From: Desulfobacterales bacterium
GTDB taxonomy: Bacteria > Desulfobacterota > Desulfobacteria > Desulfobacterales > JADGBH01
Direction: 5' to 3'
Assembly (NCBI GenBank): GCA_015231595.1
Contig: JADGBH010000004.1
Span: forward strand, 1-64,000
DNA: 64,000 bases
Part shown: piece after piece, positions 1 through 7,934 of the stretch
How positions within the stretch are numbered: the stretch's first letter is position 1
Layout of the letters: each line of letters begins with the position of its first letter
The notes under the pieces: model-generated
The model's database searches: none
Told to the model about the DNA's origin: nothing
The model's input: the letters and a program-made list of their open reading frames with translations, nothing else
Made by a program: the position numbers and the translations under genes

Positions 1-306
1 CTATTTCTCTATCGGGAAATAATTGTCCTCTTACTTGTAATCTCACGCGAGATTCGTGAGCGGTAATCGATTGTAGCACTGTTCGACAATCGTTATGGGA
101 TATTTGTCCATATTTTAAGAACGGTATCTATTTAGATATCCCCTATATTTAAATTAAATAAAATAATTGAAACCTTTAAATCCTTTCTTTTTAAATCCTA
201 CTTTTTTAACCTTGTCAATCTTAACCATGTGATATATAAATTTTATGTCTTTTATCCCCAATTATATTAATGTTAAATTTTAAAAATATTTAGGAGAAGA
301 TGAAAA
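1..306. other. Non-coding left edge with short hairpins
   Basis: No coding region is visible here. Three short inverted repeats follow one another. CTCACG (42-47) pairs with CGTGAG (55-60). CGATTGT (68-74) pairs with ACAATCG (86-92). TATCTA (125-130) pairs with TAGATA (133-138). Beyond them the sequence is AT-rich up to a promoter-like site at 212-240. The hairpin cluster could be the end of a repeat or structured RNA that starts outside the window; its identity is unknown. Confidence 0.4.
212..240 (+). promoter_or_regulatory. Sigma-70-like promoter of the enoate reductase gene
   Basis: TTGTCA at 212-217 and TATAAA at 235-240 are separated by exactly 17 bases. The site lies about 65 bases upstream of the ATG at 307, which has AGGAG at 292-296. 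The spacing and both hexamers are close to the vegetative consensus. In AT-rich DNA such matches arise by chance, so this is a candidate only. Confidence 0.45.
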
Positions 307-2307
307 ATGAATGACCCTTTATTTATGCCAATCAAAATAAAAAATCTTGAAATAAGCAATAGAATTTATCTTCCAGCGATGCACCTCAATATGGCTGACA
401 ATTACAATGTAACTGATAGAATGATAGATTTTTACGCTGAACGTGCGAAAGGTGGCGCTGGAATGATTTGCGTAGGATACGCTACAATTGATGAATATTC
501 TGGAAATGTAGGAAATATAGGCGCCCATAAAGATGACTATATCGAAGGACTTTCTCGTCTTGCTTCAGCAATAAATGAGAATGGTTCGAGATCTGCTGTC
601 CAGCTAAACCATGCAGGAAGATATAATTTTTCTTTTTTTATTAATGGAAAACAACCTGTAGCTCCGTCTCCAATTGCTTCTAAGCTTACACGTGAAACAC
701 CTAAAGAATTGTCTATTTCGGAAATAAAGGAAACAATAAATTCTTTTGCTTCTGCCGCTCAAAGAGTAAAAAAAGCTGGGTTTGATGCTGTTGAAGTCCT
801 TGCTGGAACAGGTTACCTTATAAGCGAGTTCTTATCTCCTTTGACAAATAAAAGAAATGACGAATATGGCGGTAGTTTTGAAAATAGAATAAGGTTTGCC
901 CTTGAAATTGTTGATGCAATAAAAAAAGCAATTGGCGAAGATTTCCCACTTATGATACGAATGAATGGAAATGACTTAATGCCAGGAGGAATTGGAGCAA
1001 AAGAACTCCAAAAATTTGCAGTAACCCTTGAAGAAAAAGGCGTTGATGCCCTTTGTATCAACGTAGGATGGCATGAAGCAAGAGTACCTCAGATTATCAC
1101 TAATGTCCCACGTGGAACTTACGGATATCTTTCAAAAGAGATAAAAAAAATCGTTAATATTCCTGTTATTGCAAGCCATAGAATAAACGACCCAATTATT
1201 GCGAGAGACATGATAAGCGATGAAATATGTGATATGGTTGCTATGGGAAGAAGTCTTATAGCCGATCCATACCTTCCTTTAAAAGCAAAAAATAATAAAG
1301 ATGCTGAAATTATTCATTGTATAGCGTGCGCCCAAGGCTGTTTTGATAATTTATTTAATTTAAAAGCAGTTGAATGTCTTTGCAATCCTCGAGCTGGACA
1401 CGAAAAAGAAACAATAATTGACAAAGCTGAAAAAGTAAAAAAAGTAATGGTAATTGGCGGAGGCGCTGCTGGAATGAGTTCCGCACTTTCTGCTTTTGAA
1501 AGGGGGCATGATGTTGTAATTTATGATAAAGCAGACCATTTAGGAGGTCAGCTTTATATAGCGGGCGCTCCTCCTGGAAGGGAAGAATTTTCCGAACTTG
1601 CAAAAGATTTATCCCATCAAGTTGCAGTAAAAAATATAAAAATTATGCTTGGTCAAGAAGTAACTGAAGAAATAATAGATAAAGAAAATCCAGATGCTAT
1701 TATTTTGGCTACGGGAGCTGTTCCCATAAAACCGTCTATTAAGGGAGTTGATATGCCCCATGTTGTTCAAGCATGGGATGTGCTTGAAAATAAAGCTTAT
1801 ACTGGTAAAAATGTTGTTATTATTGGAGCAGGAGCTGTTGGCGTAGAAACAGCACTTTTCCTTGCAGAAAAAGGGACTCTTTCTGGCGAAGTATTAAAGT
1901 TTTTGTTTGTTAATAAAGTAGAATCAAATGAATATTTATACGAACTCGCTACAAAAGGAACAAAAGCTGTTGTTCTTGTTGAAATGATTGATAAAGCCGG
2001 TAAAGATATTGGCAGGTCAACTCGTTGGAGCATGCTTCAAGACATGGATAGATTTGGAATTCAAACAATTTTTATGTCAAAAGCGATAGAAATTACTGAA
2101 TTGTCTTTGAAAATTGAAACTCAAAACGGCATTAAAGAGATTAATGCCGATACAATTGTTCTTGCAATTGGAGCTAAATCATATATTCCGCTTAAAGATT
2201 ATATTGAAAAGAAAGGGATTGAATATAAAATCATTGGTGATGCAAATAAGATAGGAAAAGCATTTGACGCTATACATCAAGGATTTAATGCTGGCAGGGA
2301 AATTTAA
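307..2307 (+). CDS. NADH:flavin oxidoreductase / 2-enoate reductase family protein (Old Yellow Enzyme plus FAD/NAD domain)
   Basis: This is a multidomain flavo-iron-sulfur enzyme of the FadH / 2-enoate reductase type, which reduces C=C bonds in enoates or enoyl-CoA using NAD(P)H. Residues 1-330 form the FMN-binding Old Yellow Enzyme barrel, with the motif YGGSFENRIRF near 180. A Cys cluster follows (CIACAQGC and CLCNPRAG, about 340-363) that should hold a 4Fe-4S cluster. The C-terminal half has a Rossmann motif, VMVIGGGAAGMSS, and a second, VVIIGAGAVGVE. About 25 extra residues lie just after the second Rossmann motif; members from anaerobes often have such an insertion. The length of 666 residues is normal for the family. 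The ATG is placed by AGGAG ten bases upstream. The gene stands alone between non-coding stretches, so the substrate cannot be read from context. Confidence 0.88.
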   Translation: MNDPLFMPIKIKNLEISNRIYLPAMHLNMADNYNVTDRMIDFYAERAKGGAGMICVGYATIDEYSGNVGNIGAHKDDYIEGLSRLASAINENGSRSAVQLNHAGRYNFSFFINGKQPVAPSPIASKLTRETPKELSISEIKETINSFASAAQRVKKAGFDAVEVLAGTGYLISEFLSPLTNKRNDEYGGSFENRIRFALEIVDAIKKAIGEDFPLMIRMNGNDLMPGGIGAKELQKFAVTLEEKGVDALCINVGWHEARVPQIITNVPRGTYGYLSKEIKKIVNIPVIASHRINDPIIARDMISDEICDMVAMGRSLIADPYLPLKAKNNKDAEIIHCIACAQGCFDNLFNLKAVECLCNPRAGHEKETIIDKAEKVKKVMVIGGGAAGMSSALSAFERGHDVVIYDKADHLGGQLYIAGAPPGREEFSELAKDLSHQVAVKNIKIMLGQEVTEEIIDKENPDAIILATGAVPIKPSIKGVDMPHVVQAWDVLENKAYTGKNVVIIGAGAVGVETALFLAEKGTLSGEVLKFLFVNKVESNEYLYELATKGTKAVVLVEMIDKAGKDIGRSTRWSMLQDMDRFGIQTIFMSKAIEITELSLKIETQNGIKEINADTIVLAIGAKSYIPLKDYIEKKGIEYKIIGDANKIGKAFDAIHQGFNAGREI

Positions 2308-2324
2308 AAATAGACTTGAACATG

Positions 2325-2353
2325 GGTGTGTTAGGTAGTTGCCTTGACACACC
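2325..2353 (+). terminator. Hairpin downstream of the enoate reductase
   Basis: GGTGTGT (2325-2331) pairs with ACACACC (2347-2353), and an inner AGG/CCT pair extends the stem. An AT-rich stretch with a short T run (ATTTTTG) follows about ten bases later. It begins 18 bases after the stop codon. It is plausible as an intrinsic terminator, but the T tract is weak and displaced. Confidence 0.4.
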
Positions 2354-2496
2354 TTATTAAATTTTTGTTCTGAATAGCTGGAGGACATTATTGACTAATA
2401 TGACATATAATGATATTCGCAATAAACTTTAATTATATAATAGAGATTCATAAATCATGAGTCTCCTTTAATTCTACCTTACGATTTGGTTTATTT

Positions 2497-5190
2497 ATGA
2501 GTAATGTAATCAATATTTCTGATAAAAAAGAATTGTCCGTAATAACTACCCATACAAATGCGGATTTTGATGCTTTAGGATCTATGCTTGCCGCTCAAAA
2601 GATTTATCCTGGATCAGTTGTTATATTTCCAGGCTCCCAAGAAAATAATTTAAGGAATTTTTTTATTAGTTCAATGGTATATCTTTTTAATATGGCGGAT
2701 GTAGTTTCCCTTGAAATTTCAAAAATAACTCAATTAATAATAGTAGATACAGGGCAATCCATCAGGATAGGTAAACTTGCTAAAGCTTTAGAAAATAAAA
2801 ATATTGATATCCATATTTACGATCATCATCCTGACGAAAACCATGATATAAAGGCTGATTTTAAAGTCAATATTCGTACAGGTGCCACAGTAAGCATACT
2901 TACAGAAATTATACAAAAAAAAAATATTAAAATATCTCCTGATGAAGCCACAATTATGTGTCTTGGCATATATGAAGATACAGGCTCTTTCAGTTACGCT
3001 TCAACAACTGACAGGGATTTTATGGCAGCCGCATTTCTTTTAGCTAAAGGAGCTAACGTTAATACAATAACGAACCTTATTTCTAGAGAAATCACTCCTC
3101 ATCAAGTTTCCATATTAAATGATTTACTTAATGCTACATTTACTTATGATATAAATGGAGTTGAAATAGCATTATCCGTAATAGCAAGGGAGCATTATGA
3201 GCCAGACTTTGCTTTTCTTGTTCAAAAAGTTATGAAAATGCAAAATTTAAATGCTCTTTTTTGTATATGCAGGATGGGGAATAAAATTATTATTGTAGCA
3301 AGAAGCCGAGTACCAGAAGTTGATGTCGGAGCAATATTATCCGAAATAGGAGGCGGAGGTGGGCATAATTTTGCCGCATCAGCTACAATACGTGATGAAA
3401 CATTGGTACAGGTTGAGCAACGATTATTTGAAATTATATATCAAAGGGTAAAAATAAGAAAACAAGCAAAGGATATTTTAAGCTCTCCAGCTATTTCTGT
3501 AAGACCGGGTATAATTTTTCAAGAAGCAAGCGCTGTTTTAACTCGTTACAATATTAGCTCTCTTTTAGTAACTGAAAAAAAAGATGGTAAGGATATCCTT
3601 TTAGGAATAATTTCCAGAAAAGTGGTTGAGAAGGCTTTGCATCATGGACTTTCTGACATTTCCATATCTGAATATATGGATAGAGATATAAATTCTGTAA
3701 GTCCTTATGCTAATATCGATGAAATTCAAGAAAAAATTATCGAAAATAAACAAAGGATACTCCCAGTAATTGATAAAGGATTACTTACAGGCGTTATTTC
3801 AAGAACAGACCTTTTAAAATTCCTTAGTCAGAATTTGGTGAAAAAAACACCTGAAGCAGCATCTACTCAAGCGATACTCCAAACAAAAAAAACAAGGGAT
3901 ATAAACCGTTTAATGAAAGAAAGGTTGACCAATAAAATTCTTGATATACTTCTAACTATCGGTCAAATCGCTAAAGATATCGGATATAATGTTTATGTTG
4001 TAGGGGGCTTTGTTAGGGATCTTTTTCTTAATAGAGGTAATGAAGATATCGATGTAGTCGTGGAAGGTGATGGAATTTTATTTGCTAAAAGGTTAGCTAA
4101 ACGAGTAAGTGGAAGAGCCCATTTTCATGAACGATTTCGTACAGCAGTAGTAACTTTTCCGAATGAATTCAAAGTGGATATTGCGACAGCTCGCATTGAA
4201 TATTATAAATATCCAGCGGCATTGCCTGATGTAGAAACAAGCTCAATTAAGCTTGATCTTTTTAGGAGAGATTTTACTATAAATACGCTCGCCATTCAAT
4301 TAAGCGTCGATAAATTTGGCACCCTGATTGATTTTTTTTCGGCTCAAAGAGACATAAAAGATAAAACTATAAGCGTCATTCATAATTTAAGTTTTGTAGA
4401 AGATCCGACACGGGTATTTAGAGCTGTAAGATTTGAACAAAGATTTGGTTTTACTATCGGAAAAATTACCGCATCGTTGATTGAAAATTCAGTAAAAATG
4501 GAGTTTGTTAAACATCTTGCTGGACCTCGCATATTTAACGAATTTAGGCTTATATTAAAAGAAGAAAATCCTGTTCCTGCTATAATAAGGCTTAATGATT
4601 TCAATTTACTTAAAGTTATTCATCATTCATTAACTTTAACGAAAAATTTTATTTCATTAATGAATTCAATAAAAAAAGTATTGGATTGGTTTGATCTTCT
4701 TTTTGTTGATGAACCTTGCGAAAAATGGATGGTTTATTTTCTTGGTATTTTGAGTTCTCTTGATGAAGAACAAATAATTGAAGTAGTCAAGAATTTTGAT
4801 ATGCCGCCTAAGCATAGTAAAATTTTTTGTAAAGACCTTAAAACAGCCAATGAAACTTTACAATGGCTTCAAAGAAATACATTTGCTATTGTAAATAGCA
4901 CTCTTTATAAAAAATTATATGAGCTTAAAACAGAATTAATCCTATATATGATGGGTGCAACCGAAAAAGAATATGTCAAAAAAGCAATATCTCAGTATTA
5001 TACAGGACTAAGACATATTAAACTGTTTATTAAAGGCTCAGACCTTTTAAAAATTGGTCTTACGCCAGGACCATTATTTAAAAGAGTTCTATCCGCTGTG
5101 TTAGACGCAAAATTAAACGATAGAATACATACAAAGGAAGAAGAATTGGAATTTGTAAAAAAATATATTGAGCCTAAAAAAATTCTGTAA
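2497..5190 (+). CDS. DHH phosphoesterase - CBS - poly(A) polymerase/tRNA nucleotidyltransferase fusion
   Basis: This large protein of 897 residues carries three modules in order. The first is a DHH/DHHA1 phosphoesterase region: HTNADFDALGS near residue 18, YDHHPDE near 110, and the glycine-rich GGGGGHNFAAS near 285. The second is a pair of CBS domains at about 320-440. The third is a class II tRNA nucleotidyltransferase/poly(A) polymerase head with VVGGFVRDLFL and DIDVVV at about 500-525, followed by its RNA-binding part. The architecture is known in several bacterial phyla, where such proteins add all or part of the tRNA 3' CCA end; the DHH part may act as a nanoRNase or oligonucleotide phosphatase. 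No clear ribosome binding site precedes the ATG. It is a single gene with no operon partner. Whether it adds CC, A or CCA cannot be told from sequence alone. Confidence 0.85.
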   Translation: MSNVINISDKKELSVITTHTNADFDALGSMLAAQKIYPGSVVIFPGSQENNLRNFFISSMVYLFNMADVVSLEISKITQLIIVDTGQSIRIGKLAKALENKNIDIHIYDHHPDENHDIKADFKVNIRTGATVSILTEIIQKKNIKISPDEATIMCLGIYEDTGSFSYASTTDRDFMAAAFLLAKGANVNTITNLISREITPHQVSILNDLLNATFTYDINGVEIALSVIAREHYEPDFAFLVQKVMKMQNLNALFCICRMGNKIIIVARSRVPEVDVGAILSEIGGGGGHNFAASATIRDETLVQVEQRLFEIIYQRVKIRKQAKDILSSPAISVRPGIIFQEASAVLTRYNISSLLVTEKKDGKDILLGIISRKVVEKALHHGLSDISISEYMDRDINSVSPYANIDEIQEKIIENKQRILPVIDKGLLTGVISRTDLLKFLSQNLVKKTPEAASTQAILQTKKTRDINRLMKERLTNKILDILLTIGQIAKDIGYNVYVVGGFVRDLFLNRGNEDIDVVVEGDGILFAKRLAKRVSGRAHFHERFRTAVVTFPNEFKVDIATARIEYYKYPAALPDVETSSIKLDLFRRDFTINTLAIQLSVDKFGTLIDFFSAQRDIKDKTISVIHNLSFVEDPTRVFRAVRFEQRFGFTIGKITASLIENSVKMEFVKHLAGPRIFNEFRLILKEENPVPAIIRLNDFNLLKVIHHSLTLTKNFISLMNSIKKVLDWFDLLFVDEPCEKWMVYFLGILSSLDEEQIIEVVKNFDMPPKHSKIFCKDLKTANETLQWLQRNTFAIVNSTLYKKLYELKTELILYMMGATEKEYVKKAISQYYTGLRHIKLFIKGSDLLKIGLTPGPLFKRVLSAVLDAKLNDRIHTKEEELEFVKKYIEPKKIL

Positions 5191-5225
5191 GCTATCAAAA
5201 TGGGCAGCAAACTCATATTTATTTT

Positions 5226-5585
5226 TTACCAAAGTCGGATAATTTTTTTCCCGTTTCTTATTTCTCCCCTTACCTTCTCCATATGCCTTAGGGTAGCTGT
5301 GTCTCTTTCAAAGTCTGATTTTTTGATTTTAAGTTTTTCTATAACTTCTTGAGGTTCAATGCCTCCAGTTTCTTCAAGAATGTGCAATATTTTTTTTTGA
5401 TTATCATTTAATTCAGGCTGTTTTCCTTCTTCCTTGGCAAAGGATTTAGCTGCATATACAGCCCAAGGGTCACAAGCTTTAGCTGGCGAAAGCATATCCA
5501 TGTAACAATCTTCACATAATATTTGACTGTGCAAAGTTCTGTCCTCTCCCTTTGGAATTTCTATACTACATTTATTGCATTTCAT
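5226..5585 (-). CDS. Small zinc-ribbon / winged-helix protein of unknown role
   Basis: This is a protein of about 119 residues. Two CxxC pairs near the N-terminus (CNKC and CEDC, 17 residues apart) should bind one zinc. The C-terminal half, from QKKILHILEETGG to the end, looks like a winged-helix DNA-binding fold. An upstream ATG at 5600 would add five residues. The ATG at 5585 is preferred because GGAG lies nine bases before it, while nothing like a ribosome binding site precedes the upstream one. The gene converges with the fusion gene on the other strand, 35 bases away. Its upstream region carries one arm of a repeat (5620-5659). The zinc/winged-helix layout suggests a small regulator, but I cannot name a family. 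Confidence 0.7.
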   Translation of the reverse strand: MKCNKCSIEIPKGEDRTLHSQILCEDCYMDMLSPAKACDPWAVYAAKSFAKEEGKQPELNDNQKKILHILEETGGIEPQEVIEKLKIKKSDFERDTATLRHMEKVRGEIRNGKKIIRLW

Positions 5586-5619
5586 TTGATCAATCTCCAT
5601 AAGCTAAATTAATAAATTA

Positions 5620-5659
5620 GGCATCCTTCAGAATGTACGAAAAAATAGTTAACACTTTC
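5620..5659. repeat. Solo arm of the GGCATCC element
   Basis: The stretch starts with GGCATCCTTCA and ends with TAGTTAACACTTT. This is the same order and nearly the same spacing as the two arms of the 160-bp element at 62419-62578. Only one arm is visible here, so this looks like a decayed copy. It lies between the RDD gene and the start of the zinc-ribbon gene, where it could affect the latter's promoter. Confidence 0.6.
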
Positions 5660-5676
5660 ATTAATTTTAATCATAT

Positions 5677-6441
5677 TTAATCATATTTAAACAAAATTTC
5701 AACCACATTCTTTACATACTGTTCATCAGATAAACCTTCTGTGGCTTCTTTGGGAAATTTAACAGTATTTCTAAAATTATCGGCTATAAGATTGAAGATT
5801 TCTACCCTTGATTCTGGTTCCAGTTCATCTCTTCTTAGTATAGTTTCTAATGCTATTTCTGCTTTTTTTGGAGTAATGTTATGTCTAAGGCGATTTTTAA
5901 GATGGGGGTATGCTCTTAATGAATTATATTTACCAGAATATACTTTATTAAAATCAGGGGGGGCTAATTTTTTTGTCCATATTACAATAGTATTTGCAAT
6001 CAAATCTCCAAACCTTTGATATTTCTTATTTAGAAGACAGCAAATTCCTCCGACCATATAGCAAATTGGAAATATATCTATTGGTCGCATAAGATTTCGT
6101 ATAGCTATTTGCTCGAATCTAAGATTTAAGTTTTGAGCATCAATGACCTTCAATCCGATTAAACGTTTTCCAATTGTTTGTCCTTTAAAAAACCACTCAC
6201 AAAATATGCTGTATCCTATTAAAATTAAAAATTGTCCTAAAATTAATAAGCTAAACGCTATGTCTGTGTTTATATAGCTTAATGAACGGATTACAGAATA
6301 AAGTATATTAAAGGCAACAGCTATTGCTAATAAGTCAATTATCCATGCTAAACATCTCACAATAGGACTCGCAAGATGGATATCAAAGCTTATCGCTTCT
6401 GGAGTTCTTATTTTTATTATATTTGTTTTTTTAAAAAACAT
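5677..6441 (-). CDS. RDD family membrane protein
   Basis: This is an integral membrane protein of 254 residues. The RDD region spans about residues 20-155. It includes the opening IVRCLAWIIDLLAIA with its conserved Arg and Asp, the motif FFKGQTIGKRLIGLKVID, and a third hydrophobic stretch around 120-135. A soluble tail of about 95 residues follows, rich in charged residues and ending in FKYD. RDD proteins are poorly characterised; some act in ion or compatible-solute transport. The start has no clear ribosome binding site. The outer-membrane-like gene ends 36 bases before this start on the same strand, so the two could be co-transcribed. Confidence 0.8.
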   Translation of the reverse strand: MFFKKTNIIKIRTPEAISFDIHLASPIVRCLAWIIDLLAIAVAFNILYSVIRSLSYINTDIAFSLLILGQFLILIGYSIFCEWFFKGQTIGKRLIGLKVIDAQNLNLRFEQIAIRNLMRPIDIFPICYMVGGICCLLNKKYQRFGDLIANTIVIWTKKLAPPDFNKVYSGKYNSLRAYPHLKNRLRHNITPKKAEIALETILRRDELEPESRVEIFNLIADNFRNTVKFPKEATEGLSDEQYVKNVVEILFKYD

Positions 6442-6477
6442 TTTTAATTAAGTCATTATGCAATTTTGTAATTATCA

Positions 6478-7806
6478 CTAAAATCGATAGCCCATTTCCA
6501 AGCCAAACAGGAATTTATAATCATCGTAGTTTTTAATTAGACCATCTGTTTCTTTCAAATCAAAATAAAGAGAGCCGATATAAAATCCAAGGCGTATACG
6601 CGAGCCAATGCCAAAATTAGCACCTATCCTTGCTGCACTGATTAGACCAACATCATCGTGGTTTGAAGCTCCAGCAATCAATTCTAAAAGAATATAAGGT
6701 TTGTAAGGCTCTTCAAATTGTAAACGGATTACTGGACCAATCATTCCGTAGACTCCATGAATTTGCTTGTTAATATGTGTTTCTTCAAAATCCAGTTTCA
6801 TATCCAAATATCCAATTTCGGCAGTTAATCCTACATTGAAGAAATGGTCAGCAATACCACTGGATATGCGCATACCAGACAAAGATCCTCTTTCTACTCC
6901 GTGACCGTCACTATCAGTTTGAATGGCCGTGTAATGAGATGCAACGTCTATCCAATAATTAACTTCAGCTCCTCTGTATACAACATTATAGCCATACTGA
7001 ACTACATATACTATCAAAACAGCTACCAAAACTACTCCAATCAGCACATAAAGCACAGCAGCTGCATCATTATTGCCAAAGTCAAGATTCCCAAAATCGC
7101 CAATACATGACCCGGAAGGTTGAAAAGAAGAAGTCCCTTTATTCTCTGACCTATCGTGATTATCATTGCCTTGTTTAGAACTTTTAATATATCCTTTTTG
7201 ATAAGAAGCTCGTCCCAAAACAACACAGTCATTGTTGCTTTCCTTTCGCAATGACTCATACATTTCCCATGTAATTCCTGCAAACTTGATTTGAGGATAA
7301 TTTTTTTGTAGAGCCTCTATTTTGATGGATGAGAAGGTGGAAAACGATTTTGGACAGTCTATTGTCTTGGAAATAAGCACAAAAGCATTATCAAAAAAAT
7401 TTTTTTTAATCTGGGGAGATGTCAGATTTTCGACATAAAAATCAATATCAGGAAAACTCATTGTTACCTGATTAAGATTTAATTCCTCATCATTATTATT
7501 TATTTTTTGTATATTTGGCGGACCTTTGGATGATGCAATCATAGGAGTCACTTCGGTTATGTCAATAATTTTCCATGTTCCTTCACAGATTCTACGCATA
7601 AATGTACAATTGGATCCGTATTGCTTAGCTAAATTTTCAATTTCCTCAAGAGTAACTGCTTTGATTTCCGCTCGAGGAAATTGCCTTTTAAGTTCTAAGA
7701 TGGTAGGTTCACCTTTCCCTAAATCAGCAGCAATACAAGTTTGTGTCCAAAAAGATGCAAAAACTACGATCATTGCAATAATTTTAAACAGAAAGTTTCT
7801 CTTCAT
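6478..7806 (-). CDS. Exported outer-membrane-like protein, unknown function
   Basis: The 442-residue protein begins with a Sec signal peptide (FLFKIIAMIVVFASF, likely cleaved after TCIAA). The N-terminal part holds two similar segments: LKRQFPRAEIKAVTLEEIEN near 38 and LQKNYPQIKFAGITWEMYES near 170. They look like an internal duplication of about 35 residues. A strongly hydrophobic helix follows (AVLYVLIGVVLVAVLIVYVV, near 250). The last 160 residues alternate polar and hydrophobic positions and end in GYRF; a terminal aromatic residue is typical of outer-membrane beta-barrels. I do not recognise the family. The start is supported by AGGGA seven bases upstream. Location in the outer membrane is inference. 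Confidence 0.65.
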   Translation of the reverse strand: MKRNFLFKIIAMIVVFASFWTQTCIAADLGKGEPTILELKRQFPRAEIKAVTLEEIENLAKQYGSNCTFMRRICEGTWKIIDITEVTPMIASSKGPPNIQKINNNDEELNLNQVTMSFPDIDFYVENLTSPQIKKNFFDNAFVLISKTIDCPKSFSTFSSIKIEALQKNYPQIKFAGITWEMYESLRKESNNDCVVLGRASYQKGYIKSSKQGNDNHDRSENKGTSSFQPSGSCIGDFGNLDFGNNDAAAVLYVLIGVVLVAVLIVYVVQYGYNVVYRGAEVNYWIDVASHYTAIQTDSDGHGVERGSLSGMRISSGIADHFFNVGLTAEIGYLDMKLDFEETHINKQIHGVYGMIGPVIRLQFEEPYKPYILLELIAGASNHDDVGLISAARIGANFGIGSRIRLGFYIGSLYFDLKETDGLIKNYDDYKFLFGLEMGYRF

Positions 7807-7878
7807 TTGTTTTCCCTGTATTTATGATACGCGAGCTATATCGTTAGGATTCTTGTTTGAAAAAATATAAAATTTGTA

Positions 7879-7917
7879 AAAAAAATCCCCTTCGAGATAG
7901 TCAAAGGGGGATTTTTT
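7879..7917 (-). terminator. Terminator between two minus-strand genes
   Basis: AATCCCCTT and AAGGGGGATT form a GC-rich stem with a one-base bulge and a loop of about nine bases, flanked by A and T runs on both sides. It lies 18 bases past the stop of the acyl-ACP-reductase-like gene on the minus strand. The symmetric A and T tracts mean it could work in both directions. Confidence 0.75.
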
Positions 7918-7934
7918 TCAAATTTTTATGATAA

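Noticed and set aside
1355..1603. Long antisense open frames within the enoate reductase and most other genes
   Set aside because: They lie fully inside clearly recognisable genes on the other strand, show no family motifs and no ribosome binding sites, and reflect low stop-codon frequency opposite real codons.
2406..2441. Two TATAAT hexamers before the DHH-CBS fusion gene
   Set aside because: Neither has a convincing -35 element at 16-18 bases; in this base composition TATAAT occurs often by chance.
5669..5690. Short direct repeat of AATCATATTT
   Set aside because: It covers the last codons and stop of the RDD gene and has only two units; no sign of a regulatory or mobile role.
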